From Capitulum mitella (lineage: Eukaryota; Arthropoda; Thecostraca; Pollicipedomorpha; Pollicipedidae), in the NCBI GenBank assembly GCA_030062745.1, contig CP099842.1, positions 31,348,901 through 31,412,900 on the forward strand: a stretch of DNA of 64,000 nucleotides. Reading direction: 5' to 3'. Below the pieces are notes generated by a model. It was not told where the DNA came from and did no database searches. It saw only the letters and a list, made by a program, of their open reading frames with translations. Both the position numbers and the translations under genes were made by a program. Positions 40,931-53,000 of this stretch are shown here, in pieces. Within the stretch, counting starts at the first letter, position 1. The number at the start of each line of letters is the position of its first letter.

Positions 40931-43900
40931 ATCCACATATATAATAGGGGCGTTCCGCTTTCAAGCACGCATGAGTCAGAACGTCCTCGTCAGTCGTTTT
41001 GACGCTGCCCGTCACACACAGTTGAACGTTTTGCGTGATTTACGCATTAAGATCGCGTTTATTGCCTTTCCGGCTCGATTTTGGCGCCCTTTCGGCGCGG
41101 TTTTTGGTATTGTTTTGGCTCCCTCAAAAGCTCCCCGGCAAAATCCTGGATCCCTCGCTGGCCGGTGAGCTGTACGTGATTCATGGATGGGTGTCGAAGG
41201 GGAAATAATGACTGAAGCGTCAGATAATGGACATTTCTGCCGCGAAATGTTACCCAGATAACTGTACCATTCGTACGTAAGCGATTGCTGGACAAAGCAA
41301 AACTTTTGGATAAAATTCCCACCCTGTATACTGTGGAATTGTAAGGCATTTTTGACTCGGTTTTTAATTTATTTTGCAGTTTAACGGGGAAAGCTGCAAA
41401 CTGTTCTATGGAACGTTATGATCCGTCCATTTTCCGCGGCCTTCCATCGCTAGGACATTGCATGGTCAGCGTGACTGTGCCTATCGATCAACAGTGAATC
41501 TGACTGTAACCTTGCTGCTCTTTGTCTCAAGGAAAGACTTATTTGCTCGTCTTATCGGACGCATGCAACCGTGTTCAGCAACGGATGACAGTTGACCCTC
41601 GCCGGACGATGGGGGTGGATGCCGTCCCACCGTGCAGTGTTCCCGGATCCACGGCAGCGCTGTGAACTTTGTCATAGTTGACGATATATTCATTGCAATG
41701 TTTTGCAAAAAAAGAGTGGCCCCGCGTCAACTCAGGTCACCGAGCTATGACATCGTTACTGAAAGCTTGCGGAGCAACTTTTACTTTTGATTTGACTTTT
41801 GTACTGTTTTAGAGCAATAGGTATGCATAAGCGGGAAATGATTGGCGTGAAATTGGAGCAGAATGGTGGTGTACATGTGAACAGGTCACCTTAGATAGAT
41901 CGGACTTTTCAGGGCCAAATGAGGTTAGTAACTTCTAGGGTCTTTTTGATCTTATGATAAACGAGGCGATTTCAGGTCATTTTAGCCCCAAATGCGTCGT
42001 TTTTGTTTGCGGAAAATCCACCAATAGTTCCCAAGCATAAAGGTTGCCCTGAACTAGAAGGCCACTGGTTGACTAGACGGGGTCAAACGGAGTACGGCTG
42101 GATTCTTTAAGCACACAGTTATCGATTGCTCTTTGACCCGTGGCGTTACCTCAATTAGTGGCCATATGGCCGGGAATGTTTGCCATCTCCCCCCCCCCCG
42201 TCATGTGATCGGTGCGACTAAAAATCCCTGCCGTCCGGCGAGGGTTAATAATGCAATTTAGAAAACGGAGTGTCGTCACAGATTTCTGCAAGCATTCTGT
42301 TGCAAGTTCGTTCCAACGTAAACACCGTTGGATCCTTCTGGCGTACCCTAACTGGAGAGGACTGCGGCGCCGGTCTGCGAGCAATCACGCTGCGTACGTG
42401 CTCCGACGCGTCATTTCTGGTCCTTTTGCAGTCAGACGCGTAGCCAGTATTTTCATGCGTGGGGGTGGGGTGGGAAATGCCACATTTTGCCACATACCAC
42501 TGGCATATCACAAAGTCCGTAGGAAAAGGAGTAATTTTATGCAGCTGACCTCATATTTAGCGCACAGGAAAGCATGCAATGTTTGCTTTGTATCATATAT
42601 GTGATCACTATTCCGTATTGACGCGAACGTGCTAAACATCAAGTGTAAGCTTGGCTCGGGGGGGCATGGCCCGTATGCCCCCTCCCCCACCGGCCACATG
42701 CCTGTTTGCAGTTGTGTAATGTGTAAAAGCACGCTAACACCATTCATCAGGGGCGTTGAAATCGGTAGGGGGCAGGGTACAGTTGCCTCCCAGCTTTGGG
42801 CAACATTTAACTTTAACCCTATGGCGGTGTATGGAAAGAAACGAGGTAAAAATCACGTCACGTTTGCCCCCCCCCCCCTCCACAGAGCTCCTGCCATTCA
42901 GTCCGATAATGTACCGTTCGGCGTGTTTGGTAGGTGCGGATTCATGAGGCAGGTATCTGGGTCCCATCCCCCTTTAAATTTCAGAAAATCGAGCTCGGCT
43001 GGGCGATGATCCCATAGTAAGTGGCTACAACCGTGCTCACTCTCTCAAATATTGGATCCGTGCCTGGTGGACATCAAGGTGCTTGAAAATGAAGGGTGAT
43101 TTCGCCGGTCGCATGGGACTTCCAAATGTTTCAACTTCAAACCAGTTATTTCGCAGATGTTTCGTTATCCCGCGTATTGCGCTGCGCAAAGCTGCTCCCT
43201 CGTCCAGACGGCAGGGTGTGCCGTTTCGCTGGTAGCCCGGGTTTGCTCTGCACACGATGACCGGGCGTTTCGGCTAGTCCGGGGAACCCCTGGCTCGTGG
43301 TTCTGACGAGCCTCGTGGGCCGTCCCGCCTCTTGACTGAGAGCCCCTCCTGAGTACGCCGGGGCGGTCGGGAATTCCGCCCCTGAAACGCGCCGAGCTCA
43401 GCGCATCGCAGCTCTTACGCAGCGTTGCGCAATCGCCGGACTCCGGCATAGTATTTTCCGGTCGGCGTCATGCGTTTTCTAGTGGCGCCCGGACCCTCGC
43501 CGAGGATGATGCAATCGCGGCCGGTGCGGCGGGCCGCGCGGCCGGCGGCCCGGTCGTGACGTCATGGGTTCAGCTGGCGGCCGGCGGTCGCGGCGCCCTG
43601 GCGAGTCGAGTGGCTCTCTGGCGACGCGCAGTGGGGCGACAGTTCGCCTTAGGCTTCGATGAAGGCGAGACCAGCCGCCCTGCCCAGAAACGCGACGCCG
43701 GCGGTGTCGGAGATGGTCCCGCCGACGGCCGGCGGCGCGAACCGGAGCGTGTTTGTTTGGTCATGATATCTGGACGCGGTGGCGCAGTAACAGCGACATT
43801 GCAGCCATGCATGGCGCCGGATCATCTCCGTGATGTATGGCGCCGTTCCCCGTTCTCCGTGTTGAAGCCTCAGGACAGCGAGACCTGTCTGCTTGTTCAC

Positions 43901-46900
43901 GAGGGCATGACCACAAGCTCCCGACCTGGAGCGGATTAAGATTAGCCTGTCGTCGCAGAGAGATACCGAGTGGTCGTGCAGGCTGGCAGCAATAACTTCA
44001 TCAAACCTTTGTTGCGGCAGATACGGACACCGGTGGAGTTTGCACTCAGATAATCGGACAGGTCTTCGCCGTTTTCAGGAGCGGATCCGGGGAAAGGGGC
44101 ACAAGAGCAGCTCCTCCCAGTCCCCAACTTTGAATGCCGCGACTAGTCGAGAACCAGCTGAACGGTGGTTGAGAAACCGAGTTCGGAAGTATCCGTCCCG
44201 CCCTCACCTGCTTCGAAACCCTGACTCCACGTCTGGTCTGGCGTTGCCGATAAAGACCGTTTCGTTCCCGTCGTCAGTTCGCAAGTACCGCAGTAGCACT
44301 TCAGACCGAACAGATTGCCACGAGACCGGATGCTTCCCTGCTATCTGCACTGTTTCGCGATGGAAAACTCGCGGTGCGGTTCTCCTCAGCTTGACATTGA
44401 GGTTGGACTTCAGTTGCATTCAGATTAGATTCAGCATTACTCAAGATTTTAGCTTGGTGCACTTGGCTACTTTGGCCGATCGTTGACGCGCTGCCTCCAA
44501 GCGAGTAGTTTTTGGACAGTTTTCTGTTGCGCATGTCTCCGTTGTAACGGGATATCATTCTTGGTGGTTCTAGGCTGCGTGGTAAGTTGTGTGCATACAA
44601 AACGGGAGCTGACATTTGCTCACCAACTCTCAGGTAGGACAGAATGTATGCATAAGTCTTTTTCGAGCAGTAAGGGCAAATTTGACCGCAGTAAATATAC
44701 GGCTCCAAACGTTCCCTGCTCAAACTCTAATTTGGTCAGACTGCTGCAACGAGAAGTGGTTTTAGTGGAGCATCTGTGTCGCGTTCTTATGCATAAACAG
44801 CCACCAGAGCTGAGAGTCAGTCTGTTTCGTTCGCACAGAGACCACGACGCTCTTTCATCCGATCTGTCGGCATGAGGAGACGCCGTCGGTGGCCGCGTCG
44901 TTTTTAGGGGTGAGTCACGGCCCGGACGCCAGGTCGGCCGCCTGGCGGCGCCTGGCGTCTCGCTGCCTTGGCGACAGTGCAGCGCGTCAGGGCGCGGTGC
45001 CGCCTCTCCCCGCCAACAGCTGTCTCTGGTGGCGCGCCGGACGAACAGGGAGAGGATGCATGTTTACGTCTGACCGGGTGACCAAACGACTGCCTGCCGC
45101 CGGCGCTGGCAGCACCCATTGGTTCGCCGGAGCTGTTGATGCGCGACCGCGTGTACCCGCGGTCTCAGTGTGCTGTTTGTTGCGGCACCGCTCCAGCCCG
45201 CTCCTGAGGAGCGATGGCCTCCAAACGGCTGTCCCGAGAGGCTTTGGAGGCGTGAACGGAGTGGCGGCATCCTATCGCGGGCTATGGTCAGGGGCTGCGG
45301 AACGGGGGAGGGACGACGCGTCCCCCCTCCACTTTCTGAAGGGAGGAACGGTAATGCTCCCCCCACGCGTACACAGAGAAGTCCCCGCTCAAAAGTATAG
45401 TTTGTCACGGGAGGCCCCACAGTGCCATGAAACAATGCGGATGTCCTTGTTTTAGCAGGAGAATGCCACTTTCCGTGCCAGGAGGCTCACTCGTTGCCAG
45501 AGGTCCCGCTCAGCATCACAGGAGGCCCCTCACCCAGGAGCGTCATAGTCAATTTCTGTAAATTATTAGTGTGGCCGAGCCGAGGGCCTGACAACGTACT
45601 TTCCTGAAGTGTGAGTTCCTCCACGAATTTAGCCCACGGTATTTTGGTAAACGGCAATTTTTGATTTATATTTATTTTTTTTTTTTGTATCACCAAATCG
45701 CAGATTTCGTTCCCCTTGTGAAAACTGAGAGGAAATTTTGGGGGGCCAAAGTGACCTCTGGAGGCACCAAGATCCACATTAGGGGGGAAACATGGCCCCC
45801 GCAAAAGAATACAGATCGACACCCCGGCCGTCACCTCTGCAGGAGCGGTGATGGACCTAGTGGTATCGGGTGTTCGAGAGCGCTTCTTGGTGCTTCCGAC
45901 TGCGGAGTGGTGGCTCGAATTGTATCGGTGAATTTTTGCTGCTTTTCCTTCTTTGAAAAATGCAGAACTGACGCGAAATCAGCGGCGTAGCCAAGCGGGC
46001 TCAAGGGTGCCCTGTCCCCCTCTTTCCTTGGGGTTAAAAATGTAACGTTTCTTAACGCACCAGCGGAAATATAGTGGCCAAGGCCGAGGAGTTTGAAGAG
46101 TTCTAGGTTTAACCTGGCCTTCTCGTAGGTGACATCCTGGCAACTCACCTGGTGCCGACCACTGTTTTTGACACATGAACGATATGTGACACTTGAGACC
46201 TGGTACTTGAGCGGCACTTGACACTTTGAGCCTGCGCCCCAGGTCAGATATCGTCTTGAGGCCCCAAGCCAGGGTGATTCGGAAATCAGCAAGATTCCTT
46301 CTTGCTCGTTGCGATGAATCCGTGCCTAACGCGTTGTGATTCTCGGCGTGTGTGGTCACGAGTTTATGAAAAGTGCCTGTGACTTTTTGGTTACACTGCG
46401 CCTGAATCCCTCACGGCATGCTTTCCCAGAGCTGAGTTTTCCTGAGTTTTGTTATTCCCATGTGATTGTCGTTACACTTACACCGTCAGCTGCGGACTGT
46501 CTCTGATCTGGCCCGATGTCGAATAAACCTGTCGGCAGCATGATCTGGGGACCGGCATGCCCTAAAACCACAAACACGCGAATAAGTTGGCCCCTGGAGT
46601 AAACAGTTCGGAGGCTTTTGGTAACGGACCCAGGGCGACTTCCTCCGTGACAGTTCATACCGGCTTCGCAATACCTCACAGGCCTCGTAGACGACGTCGT
46701 GTATTTCACTTCGGCGCAAACAGTCCTCCACAATGTACACATTCACGCGCGCGAACATCCATAAAAATGCTGCAATGGTCTATACACGACACCGAGTTTT
46801 GATTTCACAAACTCAAATGATAGTCACATTCAACAAAAACAAGTGTTCACAGATGGGCACGGTCCATTTGGCATGAGAGACGCGGGGTTGGACCTCTCTC

Positions 46901-47065
46901 CCCGCCCCCCGGCTCAGTAACACTATATCACAATGTGACGGCGCGACGACGCTTCATGGCATGCATAAGGAAATACTGTTGTGGACCGTGGCACTGCGCC
47001 TGAGGGGTATGGCGGGGCCGCGCCGCGCGCTCCACGCGGCGAGTTCACCGTGACGGGGGGAGGCG
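40931..47065. other. gene-free region with scattered G/C-run remnants
   Basis: No protein or RNA gene recognised. Several G-run/C-run inverted motifs (for example GGGGGCAT...ATGCCCCC near 42660-42685, and C-runs near 42190 and 42870) and phrases such as GCGTAGCCA (42440, 45993) look like decayed ends of MITE-type elements. CGAGGGTTAA near 42240 could be another TTAA-element end, without an identifiable partner. Confidence 0.45.
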
Positions 47066-50000
47066 CTATATCCGCATCTCGCTCTCCGAGCTGGACGACG
47101 CGCCGGCCAGCAGGTGGGAGCGGTGGTGCGCCGCCGACGCGGCCAGCCCGTGCGGCACGTGCGGCGACATGGACGGCGACCGGGTGGCCAGCGGCGACAG
47201 CGCCGGCGAGAACGAGGGCGACATGGCCTGCGCCGCGAAGGCGTCGTGCGCGATCGGCGAACGCGGCAGCGACGGCATGGTCACCAGTCCGAGACTAGAG
47301 CGGGGCGCCACGGGCGCCGCCACCGAGCGCGGCGCCACGTTCGTCAGCAGCGGCGGCGGCTTTTTCGGCGCGCTCACCGCGTACGGGCTGGGCGCGCTGT
47401 CGTCCTTGAGGCGCGCGATCTCGGAGAAGACGTGCGCCAGCGGCTGGTACTGCGGCCCCCAGTTGAGCAGGTAGTCCCAGTTGTAGCTGCCCGTCAGCTC
47501 CTCCTCGCTGTGCACGATCGAGCTCAGCGAGCCCGTCATCGACGGCTGCGTCTCGTCCAGCGCGAACGCGCGCGTGCCGTCCATGATGGCGTCGTCCTCC
47601 TCGGCGCCGACGGCCGTCAGCTTCGACGAGATGAGGTTGCCGAGGTCGACGGCGCCGTCCTCGGCGCCGCCCTCGTCGTCGAACAGGTGGATGCTGTCGG
47701 CGCGCAGGCTCTGGGAGCCCTTGTGCGAGTCGGAGCGCGTCGTGTCGATGCCCAGCCGCGCCAGGTACTCCTGCGTGTTCTGCGCGCTCGCCTCGGACAC
47801 GTTGTCGTCGTCGCGCAGCCGGGCGTCGGGCACGGCCAGCTGGCGCAGCTTCTGCTGCATCAGCGGGCCCTCGTTGATCATGCGGATCTCCTCGTCCTCG
47901 TCGCCGTCCTCGGCCGAGCCGCGCCCGCTCGAGGCCGACCGGTGCGACTGCTCCGACAGCTCGGAGGTGGTGTTGCGCCCGGTCGGACGGTCGGCCGTGT
48001 CGTACGGGTGAATCTCGCTGTAGCGCGGCGGGTAGTTGAGGTCCGCCGCCGGCCCCGTCCGGATGTCCGTGTCGAACGACGAGTCAAAGTGGTCGGCCAT
48101 CGTGGGCTTGCTCAGGCGCCGGTTGCGCATGTGCAGGAAGACGAACGCGGCGCCGAACGCCATGACGATCAGCATGATGGAGACGAGCAGGCCGACGCCC
48201 CAGTCGGCCATGCCGCCGCCGCCGGCGGCCGCCGGCAACCCGGTGCCGTTCAGCGACGGGTCCAGCACCACCTCGACGCTGGCCAACGCACTCAGGCTTC
48301 CTGGCCGGCCGCTAGATGCCACCACCTCGAGCCGCTCGCTGGCGAGGTCGCGCCGCGTGCGCCGCCGCTCGCCGAGGCTGCGCCGCACCACGATCTCGCC
48401 GCTGGTCTTGTTGACGCGGAAGAACTGGTGCGGCGTGCGCAGGTGGAAGAGCACGAGGCCGTCGGCGCCGCGGTCGCGGTCCGTGGCCGCCACCCGGCCG
48501 ACCACGTAGCCCGGCTGCGCGTCGGCCGGCGACCGGAAGCGGTACGCCGACTCGACGAACACGGGCGCGAACTCGTCCACGCCGCGCACGGTGACGCGCA
48601 CCTGCGCCGTCGCCGAGCGGCCGCCCAGGTCGGTGGCGCTGACCGTGAACGCGTACGCCTCCTTGGCCTCGAAGTCGAACACGGCCGCCGTGGTGACGTC
48701 GCCGGTGACCGGGTCGATGCGGAACCAGCCGCCGCCGTCCGTCAGCGTGTAGTTGAGCCGGCCGTAGCGGCCGCGGTCGGCGTCGTTGGCGTGCGCGGTG
48801 AACACGAGCCGCCCGGCCGGCTCGTTCTCGGCCGCAAACTCGTAGTAGACCGGCTGCGGGAAGCTGGGCGCGTTGTCGTTTTCGTCCAGCACGCGCACGT
48901 GCACGGTGGCCAGCGCCGAGAGCGGCCGCTGCTGGCCGCCGTCGGTGGCGCGCACGATAAACCGGTACTCGGCCAGCCGGTCGAAGTCGAGCCGTTTGCC
49001 GAGCCGGATCAGGCCCGACTCGCGGTCCAGCTGGAACACCTCGTGGTCGTTGCCGGACGTGATGTCGTAAACGATGGCGGCGTTCTCGCCCGCGTCCCGG
49101 TCGGTGGCGCGCACGCGCAGCACGGTGGAGCCCACCTGCGAGGGAGGGGACGGTTAGATCTGGGCGTCGTGGGACGAAGGGAAATTTGGGCGCGAAGCCA
49201 CGCCTTTGGGTTTGGGAGTCTTACGGACTCATCATCCCGTGGCGAAAGCACTTGTGCGGAACACCGTGTAAAGTTAGGGGTGTGTTGTCTGAAAAAGTGG
49301 CGCAAACAGTGTGGCAGACACACTTTAAATACAGAATGTGTTTTGTCGCTGGTTTTCGCCGATATGAAGTTGCCACTTTTGACTACGAAATCCACCCGAC
49401 CCCACAACCACGCAAGCAACACTGCGTCATCACATCGCCGCCGCGCCGGCCGCGGCGCCCACCTGGAGCAGCTCGCTGACGCTGGCCGTGTACTTGGACT
49501 GATTGAACTTGGGCTCGTGGTCGTTGACGTCGGTGATGTCGATGACGATCTGGGCGGTGGAGTTTCGGGCGGGCGTGCCACGGTCGCTGGCGGCCGCCTC
49601 CAGCACGTACTGGGCGCGACGCTCGCGGTCCACGGGCCGCAGCAGGATCACCTCGCCCGTGTTACTGCAGCCAGGGGTGGGGGGAGTGAGCCGACACAGC
49701 ACAGCTCAGGTCAGCCCAGCGCCGCTGAGCTCTAGTCAGTTCATACGTTATTTAATGAGCGTGACGAAATTTTGGGCCACATATCGCCAGCATTTGTCAC
49801 ATCCTGCTTAAGTAGCATATCTGAAAACTGGAAGAAAACAGGATGAAGTGCGTAGTATAAAAGAAGAGACTGCCTTCTGCCGGCAGCTTTTTACGGGAAG
49901 TCTTTGTCAAGTCTAACGCCCCGCAAAGGCCGTGGAATGGCCACACCACACACCTAGCGATCTGGAAGACTCCGTCCTCGTTTCCGCTGACGAACGAGTA

Positions 50001-53000
50001 GTCGATGTTGCGGTTGTGACGCGACTCGTCCACGTCGTCAGCCGACACTCGGAGAATAACCTCTCCCGGTGCCTTGTCCTCTCCGATGCTGGCCCTGGGT
50101 CGCACAGGTCACGAGGTCAACAGAAGGTCATGCGAACAGTTCACCGGCCAGCGTGCCGATGTGGACCCGTTATAACCCCCTGGTTGTCTCAACGCATTCC
50201 TCTTCACCGTCAGGACAGCTCCTGCCTTGAACTGCACGCCGCTGACAACGTGAACCATCTACACCAGGCACGCGTCACAGCGCGCGGCCGCGGGAATCAC
50301 GTGACTAGCGCGCGATGACCTCCGTCCGTCAGACTGTCCCGCCGTGCCAGACGCCGCGCTCGGCCGGCGGCGGGCCCGACCGGCCAGTTCCGGCTCGATC
50401 CGGCCGCGTCCGGCCGGGCGGCCAGAGTCCGCGCGCCGCGCCCCGGACACTCACTTGTAGACGGAGCGGCTGAACTCGGGCGCGTGGTTGTTGATGTCCT
50501 CGATGCGCAGCCGGACGGCGGCGGCCGCGCTCAGCGCGGGCCGGCCGCCGTCGCGCGCGCCCACCACCAGCTGCCGCGTCGGCCGTCCGGGGTCGAACCG
50601 CACCGTCGCGTTCGTGTAGAGCACGCCCGTCGCCGGCTCCACGTAGAAGTCCGAGGTGGGCGTCAGCAGGGAGTAGGTGATGCGCGCGTTCTCGTCCGTG
50701 TCAGCGTCGGCGGCCGACACCGCCAGCACCTGCGGGCGGCGGACGGGGCCGGGTTGTGGAATGCAGGCCGACGACGGCTCAGTGGTGCATGAGTACGCTG
50801 ATTTGGCCTCATGCGCAGGGAATTGGAACCAGGGTGGATTGCAGATGTGGTGGACTAGAGACAGTCCGTTATTGTTTCATTTATTTTGTGCACTCGAATG
50901 ATTTTCCATCGTGATGTGCCAGCCCATTGTGACCATGTCGAAAAGTGCAAGAAATTCATAATTATCTCCATGTATGCAATGTCAGGTAAAACTAAGAACG
51001 TTGTCACAGCAAGTTTTATCAACTCAATGCTTCTGAAGGAACAGCGTCGGCCGTCTGACACTTCTGAACATCCACAAGCGTCACGAATATCCCACAAGGG
51101 CCCACTGGATCCCCCATCCGTCCTCCAGGCGTCTCACTCGTTCGCCGGCCGGCCGCCAGATGTCTCTGGCGGCCGCGAACCTCCGGCCAACCCACCTCCA
51201 TGCCGGGTCCGGTGAGCTCCAGCACGGTGCCACTGTAGGACGTCTCGGAGAACACCGGCCGCTGGTCGTTCTCGTCCATCACGTGGATGTGCACGCTCGT
51301 CTCGGCCTCGTGCGCCGTGTCCGAGGCCACCACCATCAACACGTACTTCTGCTGCGTCTGCGGACGGCGGCAGGTGCGGCGGTCAGCGGCGGCGCCGGGC
51401 GGCATGGACGGGGCAGGAATGTATGTCCGAGGCATGCTGAGGGCGACTCAACACGAGCATGATGCACTTAAACGGATGCTGCTGCGATTGAGATTTTGCA
51501 CCGTAATAATACTCGTCTTTAATTTCACGCTACCTCATCAAACCCATACTTCGAATTAAGCCTTCACACGCAACAGGATTGTACATACATGTAACGCCTT
51601 TCAGTAATAATGGTAATATAAATCCCTTCTTTATTTGTTCACAGGTATGCCGCTGAGGACTAGCGGCTGCATCACTTGTCACCACATTAACCGACGATGA
51701 GCACTGGCGGCCGGTCGCGGCGCTCACCTCGCGGTCCAGCGGCTCGACCAGCGTGATGCGGCCCGTGAACCGGTCGATGGCGAAGGCGGCCTGGCGCGCC
51801 GCACCGCCGGCGAAGCTGTAGGTGAGCGCCGGGTTCGTGTCGACGTCGTTGGCTGTGACGGTGGTGACGACGGCGCCCACCTGGGCGCCCTCGCTGACGC
51901 TGATGACCGAGTGCGGCGGGAACGTTGGTCGGTTGTCGTTGATGTCGATCACCTTGATGTGCAGCGAGCACGAGCCCATGAGCGCCGGCCGGCCCTGGTC
52001 GGTGGCGATGATCTTCAGGTCGTACGAGTCGCGGATCTCGCGGTCCAGCACGATGTTCGTCTTGACGATGCCCGACGACGGCGTCTCGATGACGAAGGCG
52101 TTGTCCAGGTTGCCCTCGACGATGCTGTAGACGACGTTGGCGTTGGCGCCCGTGTCCGCGTCCGTGGCTGATACCTGTGGTCGGAGGAGTGCGCGTGAGG
52201 CAACTCTGTTCTGAAATGTTCGACGTTTTGGCGATAATCACAGCTCGCGCACCCACGGAATGCCACCGCAGATTGTATAAACGGACTCGTTGACGAAATA
52301 CAAAACAGGGTGACGCCAAGGAAAATTGTCGGCTGCTTACGGGCTGTTTACTTGAAACGTGTGAGTCGTGACAAATGCTGGTACCATTCCTCATATCCTG
52401 TAACGTGACCACGTAACACTCATCCTGGCCAACGCCGTCGGTCTGGTACGGGGCGAAGGCCGTAGCCACGTCCAGCGCCTGACCTGGACGACGAAGGTGC
52501 CCTTGCTGTTGCCCTCCCAGACGGCGCTGATGTACTCGTCCTGCGTGAAGCGCGGCTTGTTGTCGTTCCTGTCCAGCAGCTCGACGAACACGGCGGCGTA
52601 CCTGCCGACGCGAGGAGGCGTCACCGGCCGCCGCCATAGCCCGGCAGCGCGGCCACTCCCGGCCGGCGTCACGGTGTCGCCATCTGGCCGGGCCTCGTGT
52701 GACGGCAGAGGCAGTGGTCTAAACTCCGTAACTCAACTGCTCACCAGTTGTTGTCGCCCCGGAATGGATGCGAGATGGATGTTGTCTGTCATCGCCCAGG
52801 GCTACGAACAGCGTGCTGACGTCAGGCTGCGTCTGACGGCGCAAACCCGTCCCGGCCACCCACGTGGCCTTCGAAAGTGGACCGGCTCAGCGCGCCGCCG
52901 CCGGCCGTCGGGCGGCCCGGCGCTGGGACTCACCCGTAGAGCGGCCTGGCGCCCTCGGCCCGCGCCACCACCACCAGACGCAGCGTCCGCGCCAGCTCGA

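Noticed and set aside
42150-42260. Possible further TTAA element end (CGAGGGTTAA)
   Set aside because: No matching opposite end with TTAA and CCC could be found nearby.
43490-45460. Several 120-190 residue open frames in GC-rich sequence
   Set aside because: Compositionally biased, overlapping on both strands and with no domain or splice structure.
47114-49735. 873-residue plus-strand open frame
   Set aside because: It is antisense to the Dachsous last exons, Arg/Val/Ala-rich without any domain, and arises because the GC-rich cadherin exons have few stop codons on the other strand.
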